A stretch of 64,000 bases of DNA from the NCBI GenBank assembly GCA_030149165.1, contig JASBRY010000002.1, positions 1 to 64,000 of the forward strand, written 5' to 3'. This stretch comes from Phycisphaerales bacterium (GTDB taxonomy: Bacteria > Planctomycetota > Phycisphaerae > Phycisphaerales > UBA1924). Both the position numbers and the translations under genes were made by a program. The notes under the pieces were generated by a model. That model was not told where the DNA came from, made no database searches, and saw only the letters and a list, made by a program, of their open reading frames with translations. Shown here one piece after another: positions 20,855 through 28,893 of the stretch. The stretch's first letter is position 1, and the number at the start of each line of letters is the position of its first letter.

Positions 20855-20886
20855 AGTGCCCGTACACAAGTACGGGCACTTTTTTT
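20855..20886 (+). terminator. Rho-independent terminator
   Basis: A perfect 11-bp hairpin, AGTGCCCGTAC and GTACGGGCACT with loop ACAA, is followed by a run of T. It lies 25 bp after the stop of the truncated dockerin-tail gene, showing the unit was built as a transcribed gene. Confidence 0.92.
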
Positions 20887-20951
20887 GCTACACTCATGCA
20901 CTGATTCAGAGATCCATCCAAACTCATTTGGATACACAAGACGGAGATCCC

Positions 20952-22229
20952 ATGAAATCCTACCTCGTCACGATCTGCATGTTTGTTTTGACTTTGTCCT
21001 GCGTTGCGCAAGAACCAGAACTGGTCCGACCTGAAACGCTCCCCCAAGGTTTTGTGCTGATCGTGAAAGACAACTCCGGTATGGCAAACCAAGAGAACCC
21101 GATCTATCTCGCGTCAAGCATCAACGGCTGGAATCCAGCTGATGAAGAGATGATGCTCAGTGGACGATCGGATACGCGCTGGCAGATTGTGATCGATCGC
21201 AACCTCCACGGCGTCGGGATGCAGTTCAAGTTCACACTCGGCGGCTGGGATCGCGAAGAGCTCGATGGGTCGGGGAATCCCATCGGCAACCGATCACTTG
21301 GTATGGTGGACATTTCTCAACTCAAGCCGGGCGAACGCCCAGTTATTGAGCTGGAGATCCCTGAGTTTCGAGTTCCTCGCTCACTCGCAGAACAAGTCCG
21401 CGAGCAAGGTATCTATCGCGAGCTGCAAGTGACCGGAGATGTCCGCCGAATTGAAGTCCGCGGCGGTAGTGGAGGGGCAGAGGATTCAACAAGAGACCTG
21501 ATCATCTGGCTCCCAGAGGAGTACAGCGATCCAGAGAACAGTGACAAGACTTACCCAGTTCTCTACATGTTCGATGGACAGAACCTGTTCGAGCAGCTCC
21601 CGAATGTGCCGGGAGAATGGAATATTGACGAGACCCTCACTGAGTTGATCGAAGACGATCGAGTCGAACCAATGATCGTGGTCGGCATCCCACACTCCGG
21701 AGAATACCGAATCCAAGAGTTCATGCCGTTCGGTGAATACCAAGGCATCGAAGGCGATGGAAAAGCATGTATGCAATGGATCCTCGATGAGGTGATGCCG
21801 AAGGTCAATCGTGCGTTTCGTGTCAAGATGGAAGCGGACTCTACAGCGATCGGTGGTGCATCTCTAGGAGGCGCCATGGCGCTTTACGGCGCTTCCGAAT
21901 ATCCTGGAATATTCGGAAAGGCACTCATCGAAAGCCTTCCAATGCTCAGCAAGAAGATGGCCCTTCAAGTCATCGATGAGTCTGAGTCTGGGATTGGCCA
22001 CTACTACATTGGTATGGGTTCGCAAGAAGCCGGTACTGACCCCGCGAATGACGAGGTCAACCGGAAGTATGTCGATTGGGCAAAGGAAGTTGATCGAGCA
22101 CTCGCATCCAAATCAAGAGTGAGCCGAAATCAGCACAAGCTGGTCATTGGCGAAGAACAAGTGCACAACGAGACGGCATGGTCTGCGCGATTCGCAGAAG
22201 CGATCGAGTTCCTGTTCCCCGCTGAGTAA
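20952..22229 (+). CDS. Secreted esterase (alpha/beta hydrolase, putative esterase family) with N-terminal CBM-like domain
   Basis: 425 residues. A signal peptide (MKSYLVTICMFVLTLSCVAQ) is followed by a starch-binding or CBM48-like beta-sandwich (residues about 35-130: IYLASSINGWNPADEEMML, FKFTLGGWDREELD). From about residue 150 comes an esterase-D type hydrolase: LIIWLPEEYSD, YPVLYMFDGQNLF, the nucleophile elbow IGGASLGGAMALYG and a candidate late catalytic His in EEQVHNETAW. Enterochelin esterase and feruloyl esterase relatives share this plan; the substrate is unknown, perhaps an esterified carbohydrate. ATG 20952 has GGAG upstream at good spacing. The saccharopine-dehydrogenase-like gene follows after 38 bp. 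Confidence 0.82.
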   Translation: MKSYLVTICMFVLTLSCVAQEPELVRPETLPQGFVLIVKDNSGMANQENPIYLASSINGWNPADEEMMLSGRSDTRWQIVIDRNLHGVGMQFKFTLGGWDREELDGSGNPIGNRSLGMVDISQLKPGERPVIELEIPEFRVPRSLAEQVREQGIYRELQVTGDVRRIEVRGGSGGAEDSTRDLIIWLPEEYSDPENSDKTYPVLYMFDGQNLFEQLPNVPGEWNIDETLTELIEDDRVEPMIVVGIPHSGEYRIQEFMPFGEYQGIEGDGKACMQWILDEVMPKVNRAFRVKMEADSTAIGGASLGGAMALYGASEYPGIFGKALIESLPMLSKKMALQVIDESESGIGHYYIGMGSQEAGTDPANDEVNRKYVDWAKEVDRALASKSRVSRNQHKLVIGEEQVHNETAWSARFAEAIEFLFPAE

Positions 22230-22267
22230 GCATTCAAATATTAGAGAGTTCTTGAGGAGCGTACGGA

Positions 22268-23416
22268 ATGAAAGCAGTCGTACTCGGCGGCGGTATGGTC
22301 GGCACACAAATGGCACTCGATATGGCGAGCGACCAAGATTTCGAGGTCACTCTCTGTGATATCAGCATCGAGTCACTTGAGCGTGCTCAAAGACAAGCCG
22401 CATCTCGCCGTCTCAGTCTCCATACCAACCAATCCGATCTCTCCGATGTCGACGCACTGAAAGCAGCCATCAAGGACGCGGATATCGTGCTCGGAGCACT
22501 TGCGAGCAGAATCGGATTTCAGTCACTCCGCGCTGTGATTGAATCAAAGAAGAACTTTGCGGACATCTCCTTCATGCCCGAGGACTCCTGGGATCTCGAT
22601 GCACTCGCAAAGGAGCATGGCGTCACGGCTGTCGTCGACTGCGGCGTAGCTCCAGGCATGAGCAATATGCTTTCAGGATACGGTGCGAGCCTGCTCAAAG
22701 AGTGCAGGAACATTGAAATCTATGTGGGCGGGCTACCGCGTGAACGCCGCTGGCCATATGAGTACAAAGCGGGATTCTCACCTGCGGATGTGATCGAAGA
22801 GTACACACGCCCATCACGCATTGTAGAGAACGGCGAGATTGTTGTCCGCGAAGCGCTCAGTGAACCAGAACTCATGGACTTTGATGGACTAGGCACACTC
22901 GAAGCGTTCAATACCGATGGATTGCGTTCGCTCGCATACACGATGAAGGTGCCGTTCATGAAAGAACGCACGCTCCGCTATCCTGGACACATCGAACTCA
23001 TGCGTGTCTTCCGTGAGACAGGATTGTTCAGCCAAGATCGGATCGAAGTCGACGGCGGGAATGTTCGCCCGCTCGATGTCGTCAGCAAGCTCATGTTCCC
23101 GAAGTGGACTTATGAGGATGAAGAGCAAGATCTGACCATCATGCGGATCATCACAGATGGGATCGATGAATCAGGAAAACAAGTCCGCCACCAATGGGAC
23201 CTCCTCGACTACTACAACAACAGCGCTACGAGTATGTCACGGACCACAGCATTCCCATGCGCCATTATCGCACGCTTGATTGCGAAGGGCGATCTCAATA
23301 TGCCTGGGGTGATAAACGCCGAGCAGATAGGTCCCATCCCAGGACTCGTAGACCATGTGCTTGCAGAGCATAGCAAACGCGACATCCATTACACTCACAA
23401 AACCATCGATCTCTGA
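22268..23416 (+). CDS. Saccharopine dehydrogenase-like NAD(P) oxidoreductase
   Basis: 382 residues. The N-terminal Rossmann motif is MKAVVLGGGMVGTQMA, followed by VTLCDISIESLERA. Further family segments are ADIVLGALASRIGFQSL, the catalytic-region VDCGVAPGMSNML and YVGGLPRERRWPYEYKAGFS. This pattern fits lysine-6-dehydrogenase and carboxynorspermidine/saccharopine dehydrogenase relatives acting on amino-acid-derived substrates in the cytoplasm. The precise reaction is undetermined. ATG 22268 has GAGGAG 9 bp upstream. It probably shares a transcript with the esterase gene, although their roles do not obviously connect. Confidence 0.82.
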   Translation: MKAVVLGGGMVGTQMALDMASDQDFEVTLCDISIESLERAQRQAASRRLSLHTNQSDLSDVDALKAAIKDADIVLGALASRIGFQSLRAVIESKKNFADISFMPEDSWDLDALAKEHGVTAVVDCGVAPGMSNMLSGYGASLLKECRNIEIYVGGLPRERRWPYEYKAGFSPADVIEEYTRPSRIVENGEIVVREALSEPELMDFDGLGTLEAFNTDGLRSLAYTMKVPFMKERTLRYPGHIELMRVFRETGLFSQDRIEVDGGNVRPLDVVSKLMFPKWTYEDEEQDLTIMRIITDGIDESGKQVRHQWDLLDYYNNSATSMSRTTAFPCAIIARLIAKGDLNMPGVINAEQIGPIPGLVDHVLAEHSKRDIHYTHKTIDL

Positions 23417-23460
23417 GTTTGCACTAAGCACTAAGCTTCAAACTCGAATCTTCGTTTTTA
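23415..23460 (+). terminator. Possible weak terminator
   Basis: Arms GAGTTTG and CAAACTC enclose a 17-base loop containing two copies of ACTAAGC. A T-rich run (CGTTTTTATT) follows some 8 bases later. The loop is long and the T-run offset, so this is tentative. Confidence 0.35.
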
Positions 23461-23701
23461 TTCCATGTGCTATACACTCCATCAGCATATGAACCTCTGT
23501 TTGAGCGATCATTTTGTCCGTAATGCACATGGCGAAAAAGAGTCTGTTTCATAGCATATTTCACCTCAGGATTACGCCTGGAGCATGTATACTCGATTCA
23601 GCGTCGAATGGTTTTGTAGATGATTCGTTTAGGGCAGTTTCCAGCTCTTATCTGAAAAATCATCGCCTGTCGCGCCGACTATCTGGATGGAGACTTTAAG
23701 A

Positions 23702-26083
23702 ATGAAAGCCCTTAAAACGACCATATTGGGTCTCACAGCTGGCATGCTGACAACAACCTATTGCTTTGCTGATGAAGCAAGCGTTCGCGCCTACCTCACA
23801 GGCAGCGAATCAACCGCTTATCTACAGCAAAACGACTTTCGCATCGAACTGGTAGCGCCAGGAAAGCTTGACCAATCTGATGTGTTCGTCTTCCAAAAAT
23901 ATATTGGAGAATTACGGCTCCATGGCGCGCAGGTCATCGTGCTAGAGAATGCGGACGGAACAGTATCCAAAGTTTACGACGAATCGACGGAAAACTTAGA
24001 ACTGCGTCAAGGCCAGGCCAATGTCACGATGAACACAGCGATTGATCTGACTGAAACGCTCGTGCCTGAAGCAATGGAATCTGCCGCGGAACAAGTATGG
24101 TTCCGGAGAGGCGATGAAGCCATATTGGCCTGGGAAGTGACTTCGGAACTCAGGGATCTTGGATTACCTGCGAGCCCAACACACTTTGAGTTGGTGATCG
24201 ATGCCGCCACTGCAGATGTGCTATCAATGCGTCAGATCGATACCAAGACCTACGCCCCCGGCTCACCCGAAGCTGCTGAAAGTGTGTTCCCTCGTATCGT
24301 GATTAACAACACCATCGGTGCCCAGGGTTCAAGAGACTACGCGGCTCCATTCGACGCTGTCGTCAGAATCGGAGGATGCTCTGGAACGCTGATTGCTCCA
24401 AATGTCGTGCTCAGTGCTCGACACTGTGGTATCGGGGCTGGGACCCTCGTCCGCTTTGGTGACAACTCGAACAGCCCATCCTTCAGCACATCGGTTCAGT
24501 CTTCAACCCTACCAGCCGGAAGCGGTTCGCTCTTAGATGGCGGTGATGTCTCAATCCATGTTCTCAACGCGACAGTCCCGGCAAACATCGCAGAACCCGT
24601 ACGGCTGATTGACGAAACGAATGATCTCGAAGGGATGGTTGCGGCAACCCTCGGATACGGCTACAACGGACTCGGCAGTTCTGGACACGGATTCAGTGGC
24701 GATGGGTTCCGATGGGGAGGTGAAAACATCATCGATGCTTATGGCAGCCCAGCGAGCGCAGGTGGTACAAACATCATCTCGACCGATTTCGACAACGGCA
24801 CGGGATCCGCCAACACAATCCCCAGCAGCAGTTCGACTCCGCTTGAGTTTGAAGCGACAACCGCACCTGGTGACAGTGGTGGCCCGGTGATGGTCCAGTT
24901 CGGGAACGAATGGGTCATCGCGGGCGTCCTCTCTGGAGGAACCACGAGCACCAGTGTGTATGGTGACATCTCATGGTGGACCGGTACCGCGATCTACCGT
25001 AGCGAAATCGAAACCTCCGGTGGCATCTTCGTGACCGGCCTCGAGATCTTGTTGCCGGAAGGAACTCCCGATCTGATTTCATCCACCGGCGGTGATACCT
25101 TGAGTATTGAGATCGTGCCATCAGCAGAAGACCCAGTCGTCCCGGGCAGCGGAACTTTCCATGTCGACACGGGCTCGGGATTCCAACAGTTCCCGCTTAC
25201 TCAAGACTCCTCGACAAGCTTCACGGCCACCTTCCCAATGCCGATGGACTGCCCAACGAATGTCGAATACTTCATCTCGTTTGATCTGCAGTCAGGGACT
25301 ACGGTGAACGCACCTGCATCAGGAACATTCACGGCATTGGCGGCTGATCAGATCGACTTGGACAATCTGTACGACTTTGAGTCTCCGGTTGGCTTCACTG
25401 TGGGTGCCCCTGGTGATAATGCGACTACAGGTGTCTGGGTTCGTGTGAACCCGATCGGTACAGAAGCTCAACCAGAAGACGATAACACCGTTGACGGAAT
25501 CGTCGCTTGGGTCACCGGTCAAGGAACACCAGGTGGCGGGCTCGGTGAGAATGACATCGACGGAGGCACAACCTCACTGGTCAGTAATCAGATCGATTTG
25601 AGTGCTACTCAGTCAGCGACCATCTCGTACGCACGCTGGTACTCAAACGATACAGGAGCTGCCCCAAACACTGATGTGTTCCAAGTATTCGTCTCTGATG
25701 ACGACGGCATGAACTATGTACTCGTCGAAACAGTCGGCCCATCCGGTGCCGGCACCTCAGGTGGCTGGATCCAAACAGGGTTTAATGTCAGCGATTTCGT
25801 AGATCTGACATCCACGATCCGGGTCAAGTTCGTCGCGAGCGATCTCGGTGATGGCTCAGTGGTGGAAGCGGGCATCGACGATGTGCGCATCATCGGCGTC
25901 TCGTGTAACCCAGATACATGCCTAGCCGATATCAATATGGATGGCGATCTGAACTTCTTGGATGTCTCGGCATACCTCGCACTGTTTGCCGATGGTGATT
26001 TAGCTGCGGACTTAACAAACGATGGCCAACTCAACTTCCTTGATGTTTCAGCCTATCTCAACGAGTTCGCAAACTGTCCGTAA
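23702..26083 (+). CDS. Secreted trypsin-like serine protease with propeptide and GC-type dockerin tail
   Basis: 793 residues. A signal peptide (TTILGLTAGMLTTTYCFA) is followed by a propeptide-like region of about 180 residues, then an S1 protease: GGCSGTLIAPNVVLSARHC (His, with Ser-Ala-Arg-His-Cys in place of the usual AAHC), Asp in LLDGGDVSIHVL and Ser in TTAPGDSGGPVMV. A second half with beta domains (residues about 440-730) resembles a jelly-roll or MAM-like module (YDFESPVGFTVGAPG ... GIDDVRIIGVSC). The C-terminus carries two dockerin-like modules, DGDLNFLDVSAYLALF and DGQLNFLDVSAYLNEF, ending Cys-Pro. It likely acts outside the outer membrane, held by the tail. ATG 23702 has GGAGA upstream. 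Confidence 0.88.
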   Translation: MKALKTTILGLTAGMLTTTYCFADEASVRAYLTGSESTAYLQQNDFRIELVAPGKLDQSDVFVFQKYIGELRLHGAQVIVLENADGTVSKVYDESTENLELRQGQANVTMNTAIDLTETLVPEAMESAAEQVWFRRGDEAILAWEVTSELRDLGLPASPTHFELVIDAATADVLSMRQIDTKTYAPGSPEAAESVFPRIVINNTIGAQGSRDYAAPFDAVVRIGGCSGTLIAPNVVLSARHCGIGAGTLVRFGDNSNSPSFSTSVQSSTLPAGSGSLLDGGDVSIHVLNATVPANIAEPVRLIDETNDLEGMVAATLGYGYNGLGSSGHGFSGDGFRWGGENIIDAYGSPASAGGTNIISTDFDNGTGSANTIPSSSSTPLEFEATTAPGDSGGPVMVQFGNEWVIAGVLSGGTTSTSVYGDISWWTGTAIYRSEIETSGGIFVTGLEILLPEGTPDLISSTGGDTLSIEIVPSAEDPVVPGSGTFHVDTGSGFQQFPLTQDSSTSFTATFPMPMDCPTNVEYFISFDLQSGTTVNAPASGTFTALAADQIDLDNLYDFESPVGFTVGAPGDNATTGVWVRVNPIGTEAQPEDDNTVDGIVAWVTGQGTPGGGLGENDIDGGTTSLVSNQIDLSATQSATISYARWYSNDTGAAPNTDVFQVFVSDDDGMNYVLVETVGPSGAGTSGGWIQTGFNVSDFVDLTSTIRVKFVASDLGDGSVVEAGIDDVRIIGVSCNPDTCLADINMDGDLNFLDVSAYLALFADGDLAADLTNDGQLNFLDVSAYLNEFANCP

Positions 26084-26116
26084 AAAGGATTGCAAGTATC
26101 AACGGATTCATAACTC

Positions 26117-26140
26117 CCGCACCAACAGGTGCGGTTTTTT
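26117..26140 (+). terminator. Rho-independent terminator of the protease gene
   Basis: CCGCACC and GGTGCGG form a 7-bp hairpin with loop AACA, followed by six T. It lies 33 bp after the protease stop and before the convergent kinase gene. The minus strand lacks a T-run after the hairpin. Confidence 0.88.
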
Positions 26141-26259
26141 ATCCGCTGCGCCAGTAACAACTCTCATATGAGCATCCTGCCGATAGCTACTCACTGGAGT
26201 CACTATTTAAGATCGAACCAATGGCATTCGGCTTGTGAATCCATCCCTCGAATTGCTGG

Positions 26260-28893
26260 TCAGTCTCTTGAGTTTGCCTTCAACCAACCCAGCCCGACAT
26301 GGACGGCGATGGTTTCCGGCGCCGATGGCATGTCGTCCGGGTTCTTGAGCATCAAGAATCGTCCGTCGTCCGCGACACCATAGATGCGTGTACTGACCAG
26401 GTTGCTCTTGGCTTTGTCGAAGAGCTTTGTTGGGGTATTGACAATAGGTTGAGACCCGCTGATATCGACTGGTGCTTCCCACATCGCGTCCTGAGCCCAG
26501 AAGTAGATTTTGGTGTCGTCGTGCGACCAGTTGATACCCCGGACATCCATGGTGGTGACGGTTGTCCTGGCCCCGCCTTCGGGGAAACGCTGGATGCGAA
26601 GACCTTCGCCGTTGTCACCGAGTGAGTACGCAAGGAATCGGCTGTTCGAGCTCAGGTCAAAGTCGGATGTACTGAGGCCATCAATCAGCTTGGCTTCATC
26701 TTCGCCTTCGATCAGATAGCTCACCTGTGCAATGTTGCTCAGCACATACCGTCCGTCGTCTGAAGGACGGGCGATTAGCGATCGCTCGAACACGACTGAC
26801 GGCTGATCCGTGCCGGAGGCAAGACGCTGGCTGGAGCGTCGTATCCCTGCGTTGTATGTCGAGTAGATCAGGCGCTTTCCATCAGCGTACCAAGACGGGT
26901 AGTAATCGTTCCCGGAGCTGTCTTCGAGTTCATATCGGGCACCGGTCTGGAGATCAACGACCGCGATATCGACATTGCGTTGGTCTGAACCAAGGGTTGA
27001 AGAGGAGATGATCGAAACCGCTGCTCGGGTTCCGTCTGGCGAGAGTGCGACATCAGTGCCGTTGGGCATGTTTTCAGCAACGACCTCTGCGACAGTGCCG
27101 TCGGGGTTGACCCATACCAGTTCGCGCATCACAGGGTCTGCGTCGACTCTGGGCGCTCTGACCATGGACCCGTTGTCCGCGACATCGATATCGCTCATCG
27201 GGAAGAGCAGGAAGGGATCTCCGGTCACTTCGAGGCGATCGGGATCCAGATCGAGGCGGTAGGTCCCCCGCGCGAGGTGCCCGGTATAGATTGATACATA
27301 GATGCTCCCATCGCTGGCGACATCGAACTGGCTGAGTCGATCGCCCTTGAAGTCATAGAGCGTGCGCCGCTTCCCGTCTTTGTACAACTCAAGCGTCCCG
27401 CTGTTTACTTCGAAGAAGACGATCGCATCGGAGTCTGGCAGTACCTGCGGCTGCACGTGGATCTCACCCTCTGCCGCGGGTGCGAGGTACTGCTTGATGC
27501 TCCCCCCGCGCTCGGGAACGGTCCATAAGCCTTCGGTTGTATACCCCACAATGAGCGTCTCATCATCGAGATATGCGACGCTGTCTCTCCAGAGAAATCC
27601 CTCGTCCGGGAGGGAACAGATGAGTCTTGGTGCGTCTCCGGTCAAACTGATTTTCCAGAGCTCCCCCTGAGTGATTTGACCGCGGAGCACGATCAGTGAC
27701 TTGCCGTCCATTGTCCATCTGATGAGCTCTGGGTTCTCTGCCCAGGGGGATTCGATTCGTATGAGCCCATCGCGATTGAGATGACGCACATAAATCGGGT
27801 CGTACCCATCATTGTCGGCCTGGATCGCGATCGATTGCCCGTCGGCGGTGATCGCAACTGAGGGAATGCTTGTGAATGATGCGCGAGCTAGAGGGACTTC
27901 GAAGCTGAAATTCACGGGTGGTGGCACAGCAGGCGCTGGGCGTGTGAGCGTGTAGCCTAGCATTGCGACCGCAATCATGAGAAACACAGCAGCGACGGTC
28001 CAAGCGATCGCCCCTGTTTTCTGCACGCTCGATGTCTCAGCATGCACCGGCGTAAGCAGATCGAGTCTCGCGTCGCCGATGTCGCGGTATCGCAGGTTTT
28101 TGTCCCGCTGCAGGCACCGCTCGAGCACGCGCCTGACATTGAGGGGGGTCTGCGCGGGCAAAAGGTCGAAGTTGAACTCTTTGTGCAGCACGGCGCCGAT
28201 CGAGTCGCTCGCTGTCTCGCCGATGAACGGGCTTGCGCCTATGAGCATCTCATACAGCAAGACACCGAAGGACCAGATATCGGTGCGTTTATCGACGCGC
28301 CGTCCCCGCGCCTGCTCGGGTGACATGTACGCGGCGGTGCCCAAGATCGCCCCTTCAATCGTGGGAGAATGTTGGTGCTGCATGGTTAGGGTTGGCTGAT
28401 CGAGAGTCCCGCTCGATGACACGGACTCGTCTGCACGAGCAAGCCCGAAGTCGAGGACTTTGGCGACGCCGTCTGAGGTGATCTTGATATTGGCAGGCTT
28501 GAGATCGCGGTGGATTACGCCAGCGTCGTGCGCCGCCTGAACACCAGCGGCGATCTGGGCCGCGTGCTCAACGGCTTCGTCGACCGGGAGTGGTCCCCGA
28601 TCGAGGCGTTCGGCGAGTGTCTCTCCATCAACGAACTCGAGCACAAGAAACTTGGCGCCCTCTTGCTCCTCGATGCCATAGATCCCCGCAATATTGGGAT
28701 GACTCAATCCCGCAAGGGTCTTCGCTTCTCTTTCGAAGCGTTCCATACGCACCGGGTCTGACGCCAAGTGCTCTGGGAGCATCTTGATCGCCACCTGGCG
28801 ATCGAGGCGTGTGTCGTGCGCAAGGTACACGACGCCCATGCCGCCACGCCCGAGTTCACTCGAAATCTGGTATGGGCCGATGCGGTCGTTCAT
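26260..28893 (-). CDS. Ser/Thr protein kinase with TM segment and beta-propeller sensor (third of three tandem paralogues)
   Basis: 877 residues. Complete kinase domain (residues 1-270): LGRGGMGVVYLA, VAIKMLP (ATP lysine), HRDLKPANIKI, VLDFGLARA and AAYMSPEQARGRRVDKRTDI. One TM helix lies around residues 300-320 (AWTVAAVFLMIAVAMLGYTL). The remaining 550 residues carry repeated TolB/WD40-like blades (SPDGTRAAV, YADGKRLIYS), which should form a propeller outside the membrane. It resembles the PknB-with-propeller kinases of planctomycetes and acidobacteria. Its ATG overlaps the stop of the upstream kinase by 4 bp (ATGA), so the two are co-translated. Substrate unknown; all catalytic residues are intact. 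Confidence 0.92.
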   Translation of the reverse strand: MNDRIGPYQISSELGRGGMGVVYLAHDTRLDRQVAIKMLPEHLASDPVRMERFEREAKTLAGLSHPNIAGIYGIEEQEGAKFLVLEFVDGETLAERLDRGPLPVDEAVEHAAQIAAGVQAAHDAGVIHRDLKPANIKITSDGVAKVLDFGLARADESVSSSGTLDQPTLTMQHQHSPTIEGAILGTAAYMSPEQARGRRVDKRTDIWSFGVLLYEMLIGASPFIGETASDSIGAVLHKEFNFDLLPAQTPLNVRRVLERCLQRDKNLRYRDIGDARLDLLTPVHAETSSVQKTGAIAWTVAAVFLMIAVAMLGYTLTRPAPAVPPPVNFSFEVPLARASFTSIPSVAITADGQSIAIQADNDGYDPIYVRHLNRDGLIRIESPWAENPELIRWTMDGKSLIVLRGQITQGELWKISLTGDAPRLICSLPDEGFLWRDSVAYLDDETLIVGYTTEGLWTVPERGGSIKQYLAPAAEGEIHVQPQVLPDSDAIVFFEVNSGTLELYKDGKRRTLYDFKGDRLSQFDVASDGSIYVSIYTGHLARGTYRLDLDPDRLEVTGDPFLLFPMSDIDVADNGSMVRAPRVDADPVMRELVWVNPDGTVAEVVAENMPNGTDVALSPDGTRAAVSIISSSTLGSDQRNVDIAVVDLQTGARYELEDSSGNDYYPSWYADGKRLIYSTYNAGIRRSSQRLASGTDQPSVVFERSLIARPSDDGRYVLSNIAQVSYLIEGEDEAKLIDGLSTSDFDLSSNSRFLAYSLGDNGEGLRIQRFPEGGARTTVTTMDVRGINWSHDDTKIYFWAQDAMWEAPVDISGSQPIVNTPTKLFDKAKSNLVSTRIYGVADDGRFLMLKNPDDMPSAPETIAVHVGLGWLKANSRD

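Noticed and set aside
23514-23699. Short open frame of 61 codons before the protease gene
   Set aside because: No ribosome site, no family pattern, and it runs into the protease leader.
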